Source: Saprospiraceae bacterium
GTDB taxonomy: Bacteria; Bacteroidota; Bacteroidia; Chitinophagales; Saprospiraceae
NCBI GenBank assembly: GCA_016713025.1
Contig: JADJPZ010000004.1
Coordinates: forward strand, 2,666,001-2,730,000
Length of the DNA stretch: 64,000 nucleotides
Reading direction: 5' to 3'
Part shown: positions 17,260 to 25,254 of the stretch, piece by piece
How positions within the stretch are numbered: position 1 is the first letter of the stretch
Layout of the letters: each line of letters opens with the position of its first letter
Position numbers and translations under genes: made by a program
The notes under the pieces: generated by a model
What the model saw: the letters and a program-made list of their open reading frames with translations, nothing else
What the model was told of the DNA's origin: nothing
Database searches by the model: none

Positions 17260-18920
17260 ATGAAATATTTTTTTAATGTAATACTATTTTTGGCATATTC
17301 GTTTCAGTCCATAGGACAAACATCAGTTCCGAAAGACTGGTTTTTTGGCAGCCCGGGTGAAACATACAATGGTATTTCTATCCAAAAAGCGTATACAGAG
17401 ATATTGAAAAATAAAACGCCCAAATCTGTTGTAGTAGCGGTAATCGACTCAGGGATCGATATAGACCATGAAGACCTTAAGGAAAATATATGGACAAATC
17501 CCGGTGAAATTCCCGGAAATGGCATTGATGATGACAAAAACGGATATGTGGATGATGTACATGGGTGGAGTTTTTTGGGTAATGCTGACGGACAAAATGT
17601 AGCACAGGATTCATATGAAGCTACTAGAGTTTTTGCTGCGCTGCGATACAAATATGAAAACGCCAATCCTGCAAACTTAAATAAAAAACAGAAAGCAGAA
17701 TATGATGACTACGTCAGGGCAAAAGAAATAGTCGAAAAAGAGACAAACAAAGCCAAAATGAATCTCAGTCAATTGGATATGGTGGAGCAGAAGGTTATGT
17801 CCTCACTTGACGAATTAGAAAAATCGATCGCAGGCAGAACTTTTGATAAAAATACCTTAGATTCTCTAAACACAGAAGGAAATTACCTACTGACACTTTC
17901 AAAAAATCTTTCTGTAGAATATCTGTCAGATCCAAACATCACCAGTATAGCCGATATAAAATCTATCATCTCAGAAGAAATAGCACAGGATAGGAGAGAT
18001 CCTTCCAATAAAGTTAACATATCCTACAATCCGGATTTTGACCCAAGAAAGACAATAGTAAAAGACAACTACGCTGATCCATATGAAAAATATTACGGAA
18101 ACAATGATGTGAAAGGACCTGATCCATTGCATGGAACACATGTAGGAGGAATCATAGGAGCAATGAGAAACAATGGCCTCGGGAGTGACGGCATCACACC
18201 TAATGTAAAACTCATGTCAGTCCGTGCTGTCCCCGATGGAGATGAAAGAGATAAAGACGTAGCAAACGCCATCAGATATGCTGTAGATAATGGTGCCACT
18301 GTCATCAATATGAGTTTTGGAAAAGGATTCAGTCCTGAAAAGAGTGTGGTAGATGAAGCTGTCCAATATGCAGCAAAAAAAGATGTTTTGCTGGTACATG
18401 CCGCCGGTAATGCAGGAGACAATAACGATGCAACACCTACTTACCCAAATGATACTTACCGGAAAAAGTCAGGCTTTCTTTGCAAAAAACACAAAACTGC
18501 CAAAACTGGGTCACTGTAGGTGCCTTAAATTATAAGAAGGGCATCAATACGATAGCTCCATTTTCAAATTACGGATTGTCACAAGTAGATTTGTTTGCTC
18601 CAGGCATGATGATCTACAGTACCACTCCTGAAAACACCTATGCGCCATTACAAGGTACAAGTATGGCAGCACCTGTAGTGGCTGGTGTTGCAGCAACTAT
18701 CAGGTCAGTTTATCCATCTCTTACTGCAGAACAAGTGAAAGAAGTATTGATCAATTCAGTCAATAAAATCAATGAAGAAGTGGTAATACCCGGGGGAAGC
18801 GGGGACAAATCGGCATTTTCAAAATTGTGTGTTTCAGGGGGTATTGTAAATCTTTACAAAGCACTTGAGTACGCTGCAACTGTAAAAGGTAAAAAGAAAA
18901 TAAAAGAAGTGAAAGCATAA
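17260..18920 (+). CDS. Subtilisin-like serine protease, S8 family (one-base frameshift)
   Basis: Secreted protease of about 550 residues once repaired. Signal peptide MKYFFNVILFLAYSFQSIGQ; catalytic Asp63 in VIDSGIDIDHEDL; catalytic His about residue 291 in HGTHVGG; oxyanion Asn in HAAGNAGD; catalytic Ser in GTSMAAPVVAG, encoded after the break. A ~130-residue helical insertion separates Asp and His. The frame fails between the Asn and Ser regions; one extra A in the A6 run at 18484-18489 rejoins it as far as NWVTVGALNYKKG. No C-terminal T9SS tail is seen. A lone gene followed by an IS. Confidence 0.8.
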
Positions 18921-19023
18921 GGCCATTAGTCAATGAAATTCATCCAGCTTGGAATTCAATTGTACAACACCAAACATTCATTAATATATGAAGATGAAAC
19001 CTTTTAACCTTTAAACCTCTATA

Positions 19024-19028
19024 ATTCA
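19024..19028. repeat. IS target-site duplication, left copy
   Basis: ATTCA directly before the left inverted repeat; the same five bases follow the right inverted repeat at 20387-20391. Confidence 0.8.
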
Positions 19029-20386
19029 CAATACTCCGATAACTTTTAAAATACATTAGGATAAAAAATATATATAAAAAGTAAATGCGTAAATTGGCCC
19101 TTGAGCCAACCTGTAATCACAATCTCTCACAAAAATGATTACACAAGACGCATTTACTTCCGGCAAAAGCCTTATAGGTACAATATTAGATAAAATGGTT
19201 GGCATCAACAAATGGCAGAAAGTATTTTTTATGGAAGTAACCATGTTATTTCTTACCATCAAAGGAAAAATCAATTTTACTCAGATGGGAAGATATAGTT
19301 CGTCGCCTGAAGTGAGGTTTCGCAACATGTTCAAGAAGGCATTTGATTTTGTATCAATCAATTCTTTATTTATCACCCAACAATGTGGCGATGAATTGAT
19401 AGTGGGGTTTGATCCTTCATATCTTTCAAAGAGTGGGAAACATACACCTAATGTAGGCTATTTTTACTCTGGTGTAGCAGGCATGATCAAGCGAGGTATG
19501 GAATTTGGATGCTTGGCCATCATAGATGTCAAGCAAAATACAGCCTATCATCTTGATGCCGTACAGACACCACCGGTGAAGAAAGAAGATGCAGAAACTG
19601 GTCTGATCAAACACTATTGTAAGATATTTGTCGAAAGGATTAATACAATAAAGAAACATAGTGAAATCCTAGTAGTAGATGGTTGGTTTAACAAACAAAA
19701 ATTTGTAGGATCAATGACCAAATTGGGGTTAGAAGTGATCTGTAGATTACGCCCCGATGCAAACTTAAAGTATCTTTACAATGGTCCGAAGATGGAAGGA
19801 AGAGGTCGCCCTAAGAAATACTCATGCAAAGTAGATCTCAAAAATATAGATAAGAGTGTATTCAAAAAGACAGTTGATGATGGGAGCAAGGTTATATACG
19901 AAGCAGTGGTGTATTCCATAAGTCTAAAGATAAATATCAAAGTGGCCTATACAGAATATTTAAATGAGAAAGGTGAAGTTACAAACACCATTCTTTATTT
20001 TAGCACCAACACGTCTAGGGATTCCATCGACATAGTCAGATATTACAAAGCCAGATTTCAAATGGAATTTATATTCAGAGACGGCAAACAGTTTACCGGA
20101 TTGGACAACTGTCAGGCAAGGTCAGTGGAGAAAATCCATAATCATGTAAATTATGCCATGACGGCAGTCAATGTAGCTAAAGCAATCATACGGCAAGGCA
20201 TAGAAAAAGATCAGCCCTGCAGTTGCTCCATTCAAGATATCAAAACAGAGTTATTTAATCAATTTCTGCTGGAAAGAATATTTATCAACTATGGTATTGA
20301 ACCAGAGTTGCAAAAAAATAATGAATTAAAACGCAAAATATTAGATTTTGGGAAAGTCGCAGCTTAAATTTGTTATCGGAGTATTG
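19029..20386 (+). mobile_element. Complete IS4-family insertion sequence
   Basis: A 1358-base element with perfect 15-base terminal inverted repeats, CAATACTCCGATAAC at 19029-19043 and its reverse complement at 20372-20386, flanked by the 5-bp target duplication ATTCA. It carries a single full-length transposase gene. Intact ends, an open reading frame and an exact target duplication indicate a recent insertion and probable activity. Confidence 0.9.
19135..20367 (+). CDS. IS4-type DDE transposase
   Basis: A 410-residue RNase H-fold transposase. The IS4-family YREK signature is seen exactly: Tyr304-x2-Arg307-x3-Glu311-x6-Lys318 (YKARFQMEFIFRDGK). Candidate catalytic aspartates lie in VGFDPSYLS and in ILVVDGWFNKQKF, with Glu311 as the third acid. 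A large insertion of beta-rich sequence between the second Asp and the Glu (around residues 215-300) is as in IS4 relatives. It ends five bases before the right inverted repeat. No frameshift or stop interrupts it. Confidence 0.9.
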   Translation: MITQDAFTSGKSLIGTILDKMVGINKWQKVFFMEVTMLFLTIKGKINFTQMGRYSSSPEVRFRNMFKKAFDFVSINSLFITQQCGDELIVGFDPSYLSKSGKHTPNVGYFYSGVAGMIKRGMEFGCLAIIDVKQNTAYHLDAVQTPPVKKEDAETGLIKHYCKIFVERINTIKKHSEILVVDGWFNKQKFVGSMTKLGLEVICRLRPDANLKYLYNGPKMEGRGRPKKYSCKVDLKNIDKSVFKKTVDDGSKVIYEAVVYSISLKINIKVAYTEYLNEKGEVTNTILYFSTNTSRDSIDIVRYYKARFQMEFIFRDGKQFTGLDNCQARSVEKIHNHVNYAMTAVNVAKAIIRQGIEKDQPCSCSIQDIKTELFNQFLLERIFINYGIEPELQKNNELKRKILDFGKVAA

Positions 20387-20391
20387 ATTCA
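20387..20391. repeat. IS target-site duplication, right copy
   Basis: ATTCA directly after the right inverted repeat. Its last base is the A of the next gene's ATG. Confidence 0.8.
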
Positions 20392-20909
20392 TGGACATAT
20401 TAAAATTCCCTGTAGGAAAATTGAAGCTGCCTGACACAGTTGAACAAGATCATCTGCACGGTTTTATAGACTCTATCAGTACTTTTCCTGATGTGCTTGC
20501 TTCACTGATCAGCACTTTTTCTGATGAAGAGCTCGACACGCCATACAGGCCGGAAGGCTGGACTGCGAGACAAGTGATACATCATCTCGCGGATAGTCAC
20601 TGCCATGCCTTGATGCGATTCAAATGGTCACTGACAGAAGACAAACCGACTATCAAACCCTATCTGGAAGCTCAAAATGCCTTGCTTGTGGATTATCTCC
20701 TTCCTGTGCAACCATCTTTGGACATACTCAAGGGAATCCATGAAAAATGGGCGACAATCATGCTGCATATGAAGTCTGAAGACTGGATCAAAGGGTATTA
20801 CCACCCAGAAACCGGACGTTTTTTCAGATTAGATCAGGTGGCAGCTATGTATGACTGGCACTGCAGGCATCACCTGGAACATATCAGATTGTGCAAAAAG
20901 ACAACCTGA
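20391..20909 (+). CDS. YfiT/DinB-fold putative metal-dependent hydrolase or thiol transferase
   Basis: A 172-residue four-helix-bundle protein of the DinB/YfiT group. The metal-binding histidines are visible: HHLADSH near residues 64-70 and DWHCRHHLEHI near 154-164. Relatives act as thiol S-transferases (bacillithiol-type) or metal-dependent hydrolases; the substrate here is unknown. The insertion sequence sits immediately before its ATG, so its native leader has been separated by 1.36 kb. The right inverted repeat contributes a GGAG ten bases upstream of the start that could serve as ribosome binding site. Confidence 0.8.
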   Translation: MDILKFPVGKLKLPDTVEQDHLHGFIDSISTFPDVLASLISTFSDEELDTPYRPEGWTARQVIHHLADSHCHALMRFKWSLTEDKPTIKPYLEAQNALLVDYLLPVQPSLDILKGIHEKWATIMLHMKSEDWIKGYYHPETGRFFRLDQVAAMYDWHCRHHLEHIRLCKKTT

Positions 20910-21038
20910 TGGTCGAAGTTTGTAACTCCCCGATGGTCGAAGTTTGTAAATTCGATCACATACATCAAGCATTTGCAATGCGTTGATTGTAAGCAAGATA
21001 CTAAAAATAGCACATCACCTGATGGTCGAAGTTTGTAA
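20908..21038. repeat. Three copies of an 18-base direct repeat
   Basis: GATGGTCGAAGTTTGTAA occurs at 20908-20925, 20932-20949 and 21021-21038. The third copy continues as CTTCGA and forms a TCGAAGTT/AACTTCGA palindrome; the first ends inside the YfiT-like stop codon region. Spacing is irregular. Confidence 0.8.
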
Positions 21039-21165
21039 CTTCGAACCCATACATTAAGCATCTACATGAGATGCGCTATTTTCACATACTTAATACCTTA
21101 TTTGCTTCATGTTCAGGTTAAATAAACATGTTAACCTATAACCACCAACAGTGCAAAAATTTACC

Positions 21166-21173
21166 TATTTTTG
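21166..21173 (+). promoter_or_regulatory. -7 box for the ABC-F gene
   Basis: TATTTTTG fits TAnnTTTG and lies 21 bases before the ATG. No TTG is seen at the ideal -33 spacing. Confidence 0.45.
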
Positions 21174-21194
21174 CCCCGTTAATTTAATAAAAGA

Positions 21195-23057
21195 ATGCAA
21201 TACCTTCTCCTGGAAAACGTCAGCCGCTCCTACGGAGACAAAGTCCTTTTCAAAAATGTAAATCTTTCTGTCAGCAAAGGAGACAAAATCGCTCTAATTG
21301 CTAAAAATGGTAGCGGCAAGACCACACTTCTCAAAGTGATCAGTGGCGAAGAAGGTTCTGACGGGGAAAATGCAAAAATCACCATCTCAAAGGAAATCAA
21401 GACGGCCATCCTGAAACAGGATCCTACATTTGATCCAACAGCCACCGTGCTCGAAACCATATTTGACTCCGACAATGAAGCTATCATCGCTGTCCGTGAC
21501 TACGAAAAAGCACTCACCACAAAAGACGAAACGCTCCTTCAAAAATGTGTGACCCGTATCGAAGACCTGAAAGCATGGGACCTGGAGTCACGCATCCATG
21601 AAATCCTCAACAAACTCAAGCTGACTGACCTCAACCAGAAAACAGGAGAAATGTCAGGCGGACAGAAAAAAAGACTGGCACTGGCAAAGATCCTCATCGA
21701 TGAACCTGATTTTCTCATCCTCGATGAGCCGACAAACCATCTGGATATCGAAATGATAGAGTGGCTCGAAAACTTCCTCCAGCAACCCAACCTGACTCTC
21801 TTTATGGTCACGCATGACCGGTATTTCCTTGAGCGCATTTGCAATGAAATCTTAGAACTTGACAATGGTCAGACCTATATGTATCGGGGCAACTACTCCC
21901 AATATCTCGAAAAAAGAGAAGCCAGAATACTCAACGATGCCGCCAATCTCGAAAAAACCAAAAAACTATTTTCAAAAGAACTGGACTGGATGCGCCGTCA
22001 ACCACAAGCCCGAAGCACAAAAGCCAAATCACGTATCGATGACTTCTACGAAATAAAAGAAAAAGCTCAGGTGCGTCTCAATGATGATGAGATGAAAATC
22101 AATATTGCTGCTTCCAGATTAGGGTCAAAAATCCTGGAGGCACACTCTATTGTAAAAAGTTTCGGAGATAAAAAAATATTGGATGGATTTACCTACAAGT
22201 TTAAAAAAGGCGAACGTATCGGCATAGTCGGTGCCAATGGGACGGGCAAGTCCACATTCCTTAAGGTATTGACTCAACAATTACCACCTGATGGCGGAAA
22301 AATAGTAGTGGGTGACACTATCGTATTTGGATATTATACGCAGGATGGACTCATCGTCAATGAGGACAAAATGGTGATAGATGTGATCAGAGATATTGCA
22401 GAGTACATTCCACTTGACAAAGGACTTAAACTATCTGCTGAGGCACTTCTTGAAAGAGTTCTTTTTCCACGACCACAGCAAAGGGTGTTGGTATCACAGC
22501 TGAGTGGCGGCGAAAAGCGAAGGCTTTACCTTCTTACTATCCTGATGAAAAATCCAAATTTCCTCATACTGGATGAGCCTACCAATGACCTGGACATCCT
22601 CACGCTCAATGTTCTGGAAGAGTATTTGCTGGATTTTCCCGGATGTCTGATCATAGTCACCCATGACCGGTACTTTATGGATAAGCTGGTAGATCATCTT
22701 TTCATTTTGGAAGGCAATGGTGTGATAAGTGATTACAACTATACATATTCTGAGTATCGGGAACTCAAAAAAACAGAAGATCGGGAGAAACAAGAAACCA
22801 AAACCCAAGATACTCTGACAGCTCCATCAGAAGAAACGTCAAAAGGTAAAGCATCCTTTGAGCAAAGAAAAGATTTTGCACGATTGGAAAAAGAAATCAA
22901 AAAACTGGAAGAAAAGAAGGCCACGATTACTTCCACATTTGAAGATGCATCGCTCAGTCCTGAAAAAATCATGGAGCTATCCAAAGAGCTTGATCAAATC
23001 ACTGTTCAACTAGCCGAAAAGGAAGAAAAATGGTTCGAATTGGCAGAAATGATGTGA
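21195..23057 (+). CDS. ABC-F family ATPase (Uup-like)
   Basis: A 620-residue cytoplasmic protein with two ABC domains in tandem and no membrane helices. Walker A motifs are at about residues 37-44 (KNGSGKTT) and in the second half (GANGTGKST); signatures are MSGGQKKRLALA and LSGGEKRRLYLL; both Walker B motifs read LILDEPTN. The C-terminal ~90 residues are a charged coiled coil, as in Uup. ABC-F proteins bind ribosomes or DNA and affect translation or recombination. The coiled-coil tail favours Uup over EttA. Single gene with its own promoter. Confidence 0.9.
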   Translation: MQYLLLENVSRSYGDKVLFKNVNLSVSKGDKIALIAKNGSGKTTLLKVISGEEGSDGENAKITISKEIKTAILKQDPTFDPTATVLETIFDSDNEAIIAVRDYEKALTTKDETLLQKCVTRIEDLKAWDLESRIHEILNKLKLTDLNQKTGEMSGGQKKRLALAKILIDEPDFLILDEPTNHLDIEMIEWLENFLQQPNLTLFMVTHDRYFLERICNEILELDNGQTYMYRGNYSQYLEKREARILNDAANLEKTKKLFSKELDWMRRQPQARSTKAKSRIDDFYEIKEKAQVRLNDDEMKINIAASRLGSKILEAHSIVKSFGDKKILDGFTYKFKKGERIGIVGANGTGKSTFLKVLTQQLPPDGGKIVVGDTIVFGYYTQDGLIVNEDKMVIDVIRDIAEYIPLDKGLKLSAEALLERVLFPRPQQRVLVSQLSGGEKRRLYLLTILMKNPNFLILDEPTNDLDILTLNVLEEYLLDFPGCLIIVTHDRYFMDKLVDHLFILEGNGVISDYNYTYSEYRELKKTEDREKQETKTQDTLTAPSEETSKGKASFEQRKDFARLEKEIKKLEEKKATITSTFEDASLSPEKIMELSKELDQITVQLAEKEEKWFELAEMM

Positions 23058-23114
23058 TTTCAGCTAAATTTTATCTTTTTTTTACAAATGGATTTAAACC
23101 TTTAACTGTGCATC

Positions 23115-23687
23115 ATGTCCAAAGTGCATAATATTCAAAATTTGAAAATACCGGAAGATTTTGAGATATATTCAATGATATCATCACCTGAAACGCGCAA
23201 TCAGGGATATCGTATGCTCGTACAAAAGTTTAAAGAAAAATTGTACTGGCATATAAGACGATTGGTACTTAATCATGAAGACGCAGATGATGTTTTACAA
23301 AACACATTTATGAAAGTTGTGAGAAACATAGATGGTTTTCAGCAGCAATCATCGCTATACACATGGATATTCAGGATTGCGACCAATGAAAGTCTGAATT
23401 TTATCAAAAGTAAAAAATCAAGACCTACCATGGAAATGAGTGATCTGGTTTACTTCAAGTCTGCAGGAGAAAGTCTTATGGATGCATCAAAAATACTTGA
23501 TCTCTTGCAGGTTGCTATACAAAATCTTCCTGAAAAACAAAGACTTGTATTTAATATGAGATATTATGACGAGATGCCATACCATGATATAGCAGAGATC
23601 ACCGAAACCAGCGAAGGAGCGTTAAAAGCATCTTATCATCATGCAGTCAAAAAGATAGAAGAATTTTTAAAATCCAAAGTAGAGTAA
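23115..23687 (+). CDS. ECF-type sigma-70 factor
   Basis: A 190-residue sigma factor with sigma region 2 (LVLNHEDADDVLQNTFMKVV, YTWIFRIATNESLNFIKSKK) and region 4 (LPEKQRLVFNMRYYDEMPYHDIAEITETSEGALKASYHHAVKK). It should direct RNA polymerase to a small regulon. It heads a cluster with a predicted anti-sigma membrane protein 11 bases downstream, then a periplasmic helical protein and a small membrane protein. The layout is the usual autoregulated cell-envelope stress module of Bacteroidota. Signal unknown. Confidence 0.9.
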   Translation: MSKVHNIQNLKIPEDFEIYSMISSPETRNQGYRMLVQKFKEKLYWHIRRLVLNHEDADDVLQNTFMKVVRNIDGFQQQSSLYTWIFRIATNESLNFIKSKKSRPTMEMSDLVYFKSAGESLMDASKILDLLQVAIQNLPEKQRLVFNMRYYDEMPYHDIAEITETSEGALKASYHHAVKKIEEFLKSKVE

Positions 23688-23698
23688 AAAAGACATCA

Positions 23699-24253
23699 AT
23701 GAATCAAAATTATACATCAGAAGTAAAAGAAGAGTTAAAGATGCTCGCGCCTGTCTTGTCAGGATTGCCGAAAGCAAACATTCATAAATTGCCGGAAGGA
23801 TACTTTGAAGACGTAGAAGAAAAAATAATGAGTCAAATATTGCTGACAAATTATGAACTCACGAAATCTGTACCGTCCGGCTATCTTGAAAAAGTTGAAG
23901 ATGACATCTTGAGCAAAGTTATATCCGTACATACTGTTAAAGAAAATCGCATTGTTGGTATTTTGAAGTACAAAAAGCTAATCGCCTCTATTGCAGCAAT
24001 GATGCTCTTTGTTTTGGCCACATGGTTTGTTTTCAACCGGGTAGAAGAGACATCAGGCGAAATCGTGATAAATGCAGAAGAACACGATACTTATCTTGAA
24101 TATATCCACAAAAATATAGGTGATTATGATATCAATATGCTTGTGGACAAGGGACTTATTGCTGAAGAAGACCTGGTTATGGAATCATCTGTCTTCGAAC
24201 AATTTGATGCAGAAGATACAACAACCTGGATGGAAAGTGACATAAATTTTTAA
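23699..24253 (+). CDS. Predicted anti-sigma factor, single-pass membrane protein
   Basis: A 184-residue protein lying 11 bases after the sigma gene. Residues 1-85 are cytoplasmic and include repeated LPxGYFEDVEEKI-like motifs (KLPEGYFEDVEEKI, VPSGYLEKVEDDI), a pattern seen in Bacteroidota anti-sigma partners; a membrane helix follows at about 97-116 (LIASIAAMMLFVLATWFVFN), and the rest is an acidic outer domain. No zinc-binding HxxxCxxC motif is present, so it is not a ZAS-type anti-sigma. Function is inferred from position and topology. Confidence 0.65.
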   Translation: MNQNYTSEVKEELKMLAPVLSGLPKANIHKLPEGYFEDVEEKIMSQILLTNYELTKSVPSGYLEKVEDDILSKVISVHTVKENRIVGILKYKKLIASIAAMMLFVLATWFVFNRVEETSGEIVINAEEHDTYLEYIHKNIGDYDINMLVDKGLIAEEDLVMESSVFEQFDAEDTTTWMESDINF

Positions 24254-24312
24254 CACATTTAATACTGATTTTTTTAAAAAAATATAAATTAAAACATATA
24301 AAATTTAATATC

Positions 24313-24762
24313 ATGAATAAGATTAAATCATCATTTTTATTGTTTTTGCTTCTCGCATTTTTTATCACCAATGCTCAGGACAGGCAAAGCAGGGATCGTG
24401 TGAAAGATAAAATAAAAGCACAGAGAGTAGCGTATATCACCGATCAGCTTGATCTCAGCGAAACAGAATCTCAGAAATTCTGGCCTGTATATAATGCATA
24501 CACCACAGAACTCGAAAATCTGAAGTCATCTCTTGATATTCAATTCAAAAGAGACCTTAGTGATAAAGAAGCTGAAGACATGCTGACAAGTATGCTGGAC
24601 GGACGTGCAAAAGAAATCGAGATTCAGAAAAGATATGTTCAAAAACTAAAATCCGCTATACCAGCCAAAAAAATTGTAATGCTCTACCGTGCAGAAAGAG
24701 AATTTAAAGAAAAACTGATTTCAGGAGTCAGGGAAAGGAGAAAAGAAAGAACGAAAGGATAG
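24313..24762 (+). CDS. Periplasmic helical protein, Spy/CpxP-like
   Basis: A 149-residue secreted protein with an N-terminal signal (SFLLFLLLAFFITNAQ) and a wholly helical, highly charged mature part containing LDLSETESQKFWPVYNAY. This is the pattern of LTXXQ/heavy-metal-sensor-like periplasmic proteins encoded beside ECF sigma factors in Bacteroidota. It may act as chaperone or as the sensor that relieves anti-sigma inhibition. The gene follows the anti-sigma gene by about 60 bases. Confidence 0.65.
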   Translation: MNKIKSSFLLFLLLAFFITNAQDRQSRDRVKDKIKAQRVAYITDQLDLSETESQKFWPVYNAYTTELENLKSSLDIQFKRDLSDKEAEDMLTSMLDGRAKEIEIQKRYVQKLKSAIPAKKIVMLYRAEREFKEKLISGVRERRKERTKG

Positions 24763-24844
24763 AAATAATAAAATATTCTTCAATAATTGTAACCATATGT
24801 TCACACATGTCGTAATGAATTAAACAAATAAAATTTAACAAATT

Positions 24845-25201
24845 ATGGCATCAGAAATTATTGCAACAATCGGTCTCTTCATCACCTTAATTGTGTTGAT
24901 AGTATCCTATTTCAGAACCCGGCATACAGAAAGAATGGCACTCATCAATTCTGGAAGAACAGCCAGAATATTTGATGAGAAGGATGGAGAATCTAATGGA
25001 GCATTGAAACTTGGTTTGTTTCTCTTATCCATTGGTTTGGGTCTTTTGATAGGTTTGATTGTCGACAACATACTTAATTCAGAACCATCAGGAGTATTTG
25101 TAAGTATTCTTTCATTAGGTGGGATGTCACTCATCATTTATCACTTCTACATAGAAGGTAAGAGAAAAGAAAGAATTAAAGATCCGGAAGACATGGTATA
25201 G
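24845..25201 (+). CDS. Small membrane protein, DUF6249-like
   Basis: A 118-residue protein with three hydrophobic helices (residues 5-23, about 58-80 and 86-103) and a conserved-looking RTRHTERMALINSG motif after the first helix, as in DUF6249 proteins found after ECF sigma clusters. Last gene of this cluster; a hairpin terminator follows. Function unknown. Confidence 0.6.
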   Translation: MASEIIATIGLFITLIVLIVSYFRTRHTERMALINSGRTARIFDEKDGESNGALKLGLFLLSIGLGLLIGLIVDNILNSEPSGVFVSILSLGGMSLIIYHFYIEGKRKERIKDPEDMV

Positions 25202-25222
25202 TCATCGGAAAGAAATGATAAG

Positions 25223-25254
25223 AAGCCTGGTTGTCTTCAATCAGGCTTTTTTTA
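25223..25254. terminator. Bidirectional terminator after the ECF cluster
   Basis: AAGCCTG at 25223-25229 pairs with CAGGCTT at 25242-25248, followed by a T tract. It lies between the convergent ECF cluster and the murF-alr gene and can serve both. Confidence 0.8.

Noticed and set aside
20908..21038. Possible CRISPR-like array of 18-base repeats
   Set aside because: Only three copies, spacers of 6 and 71 bases, and no cas genes nearby.
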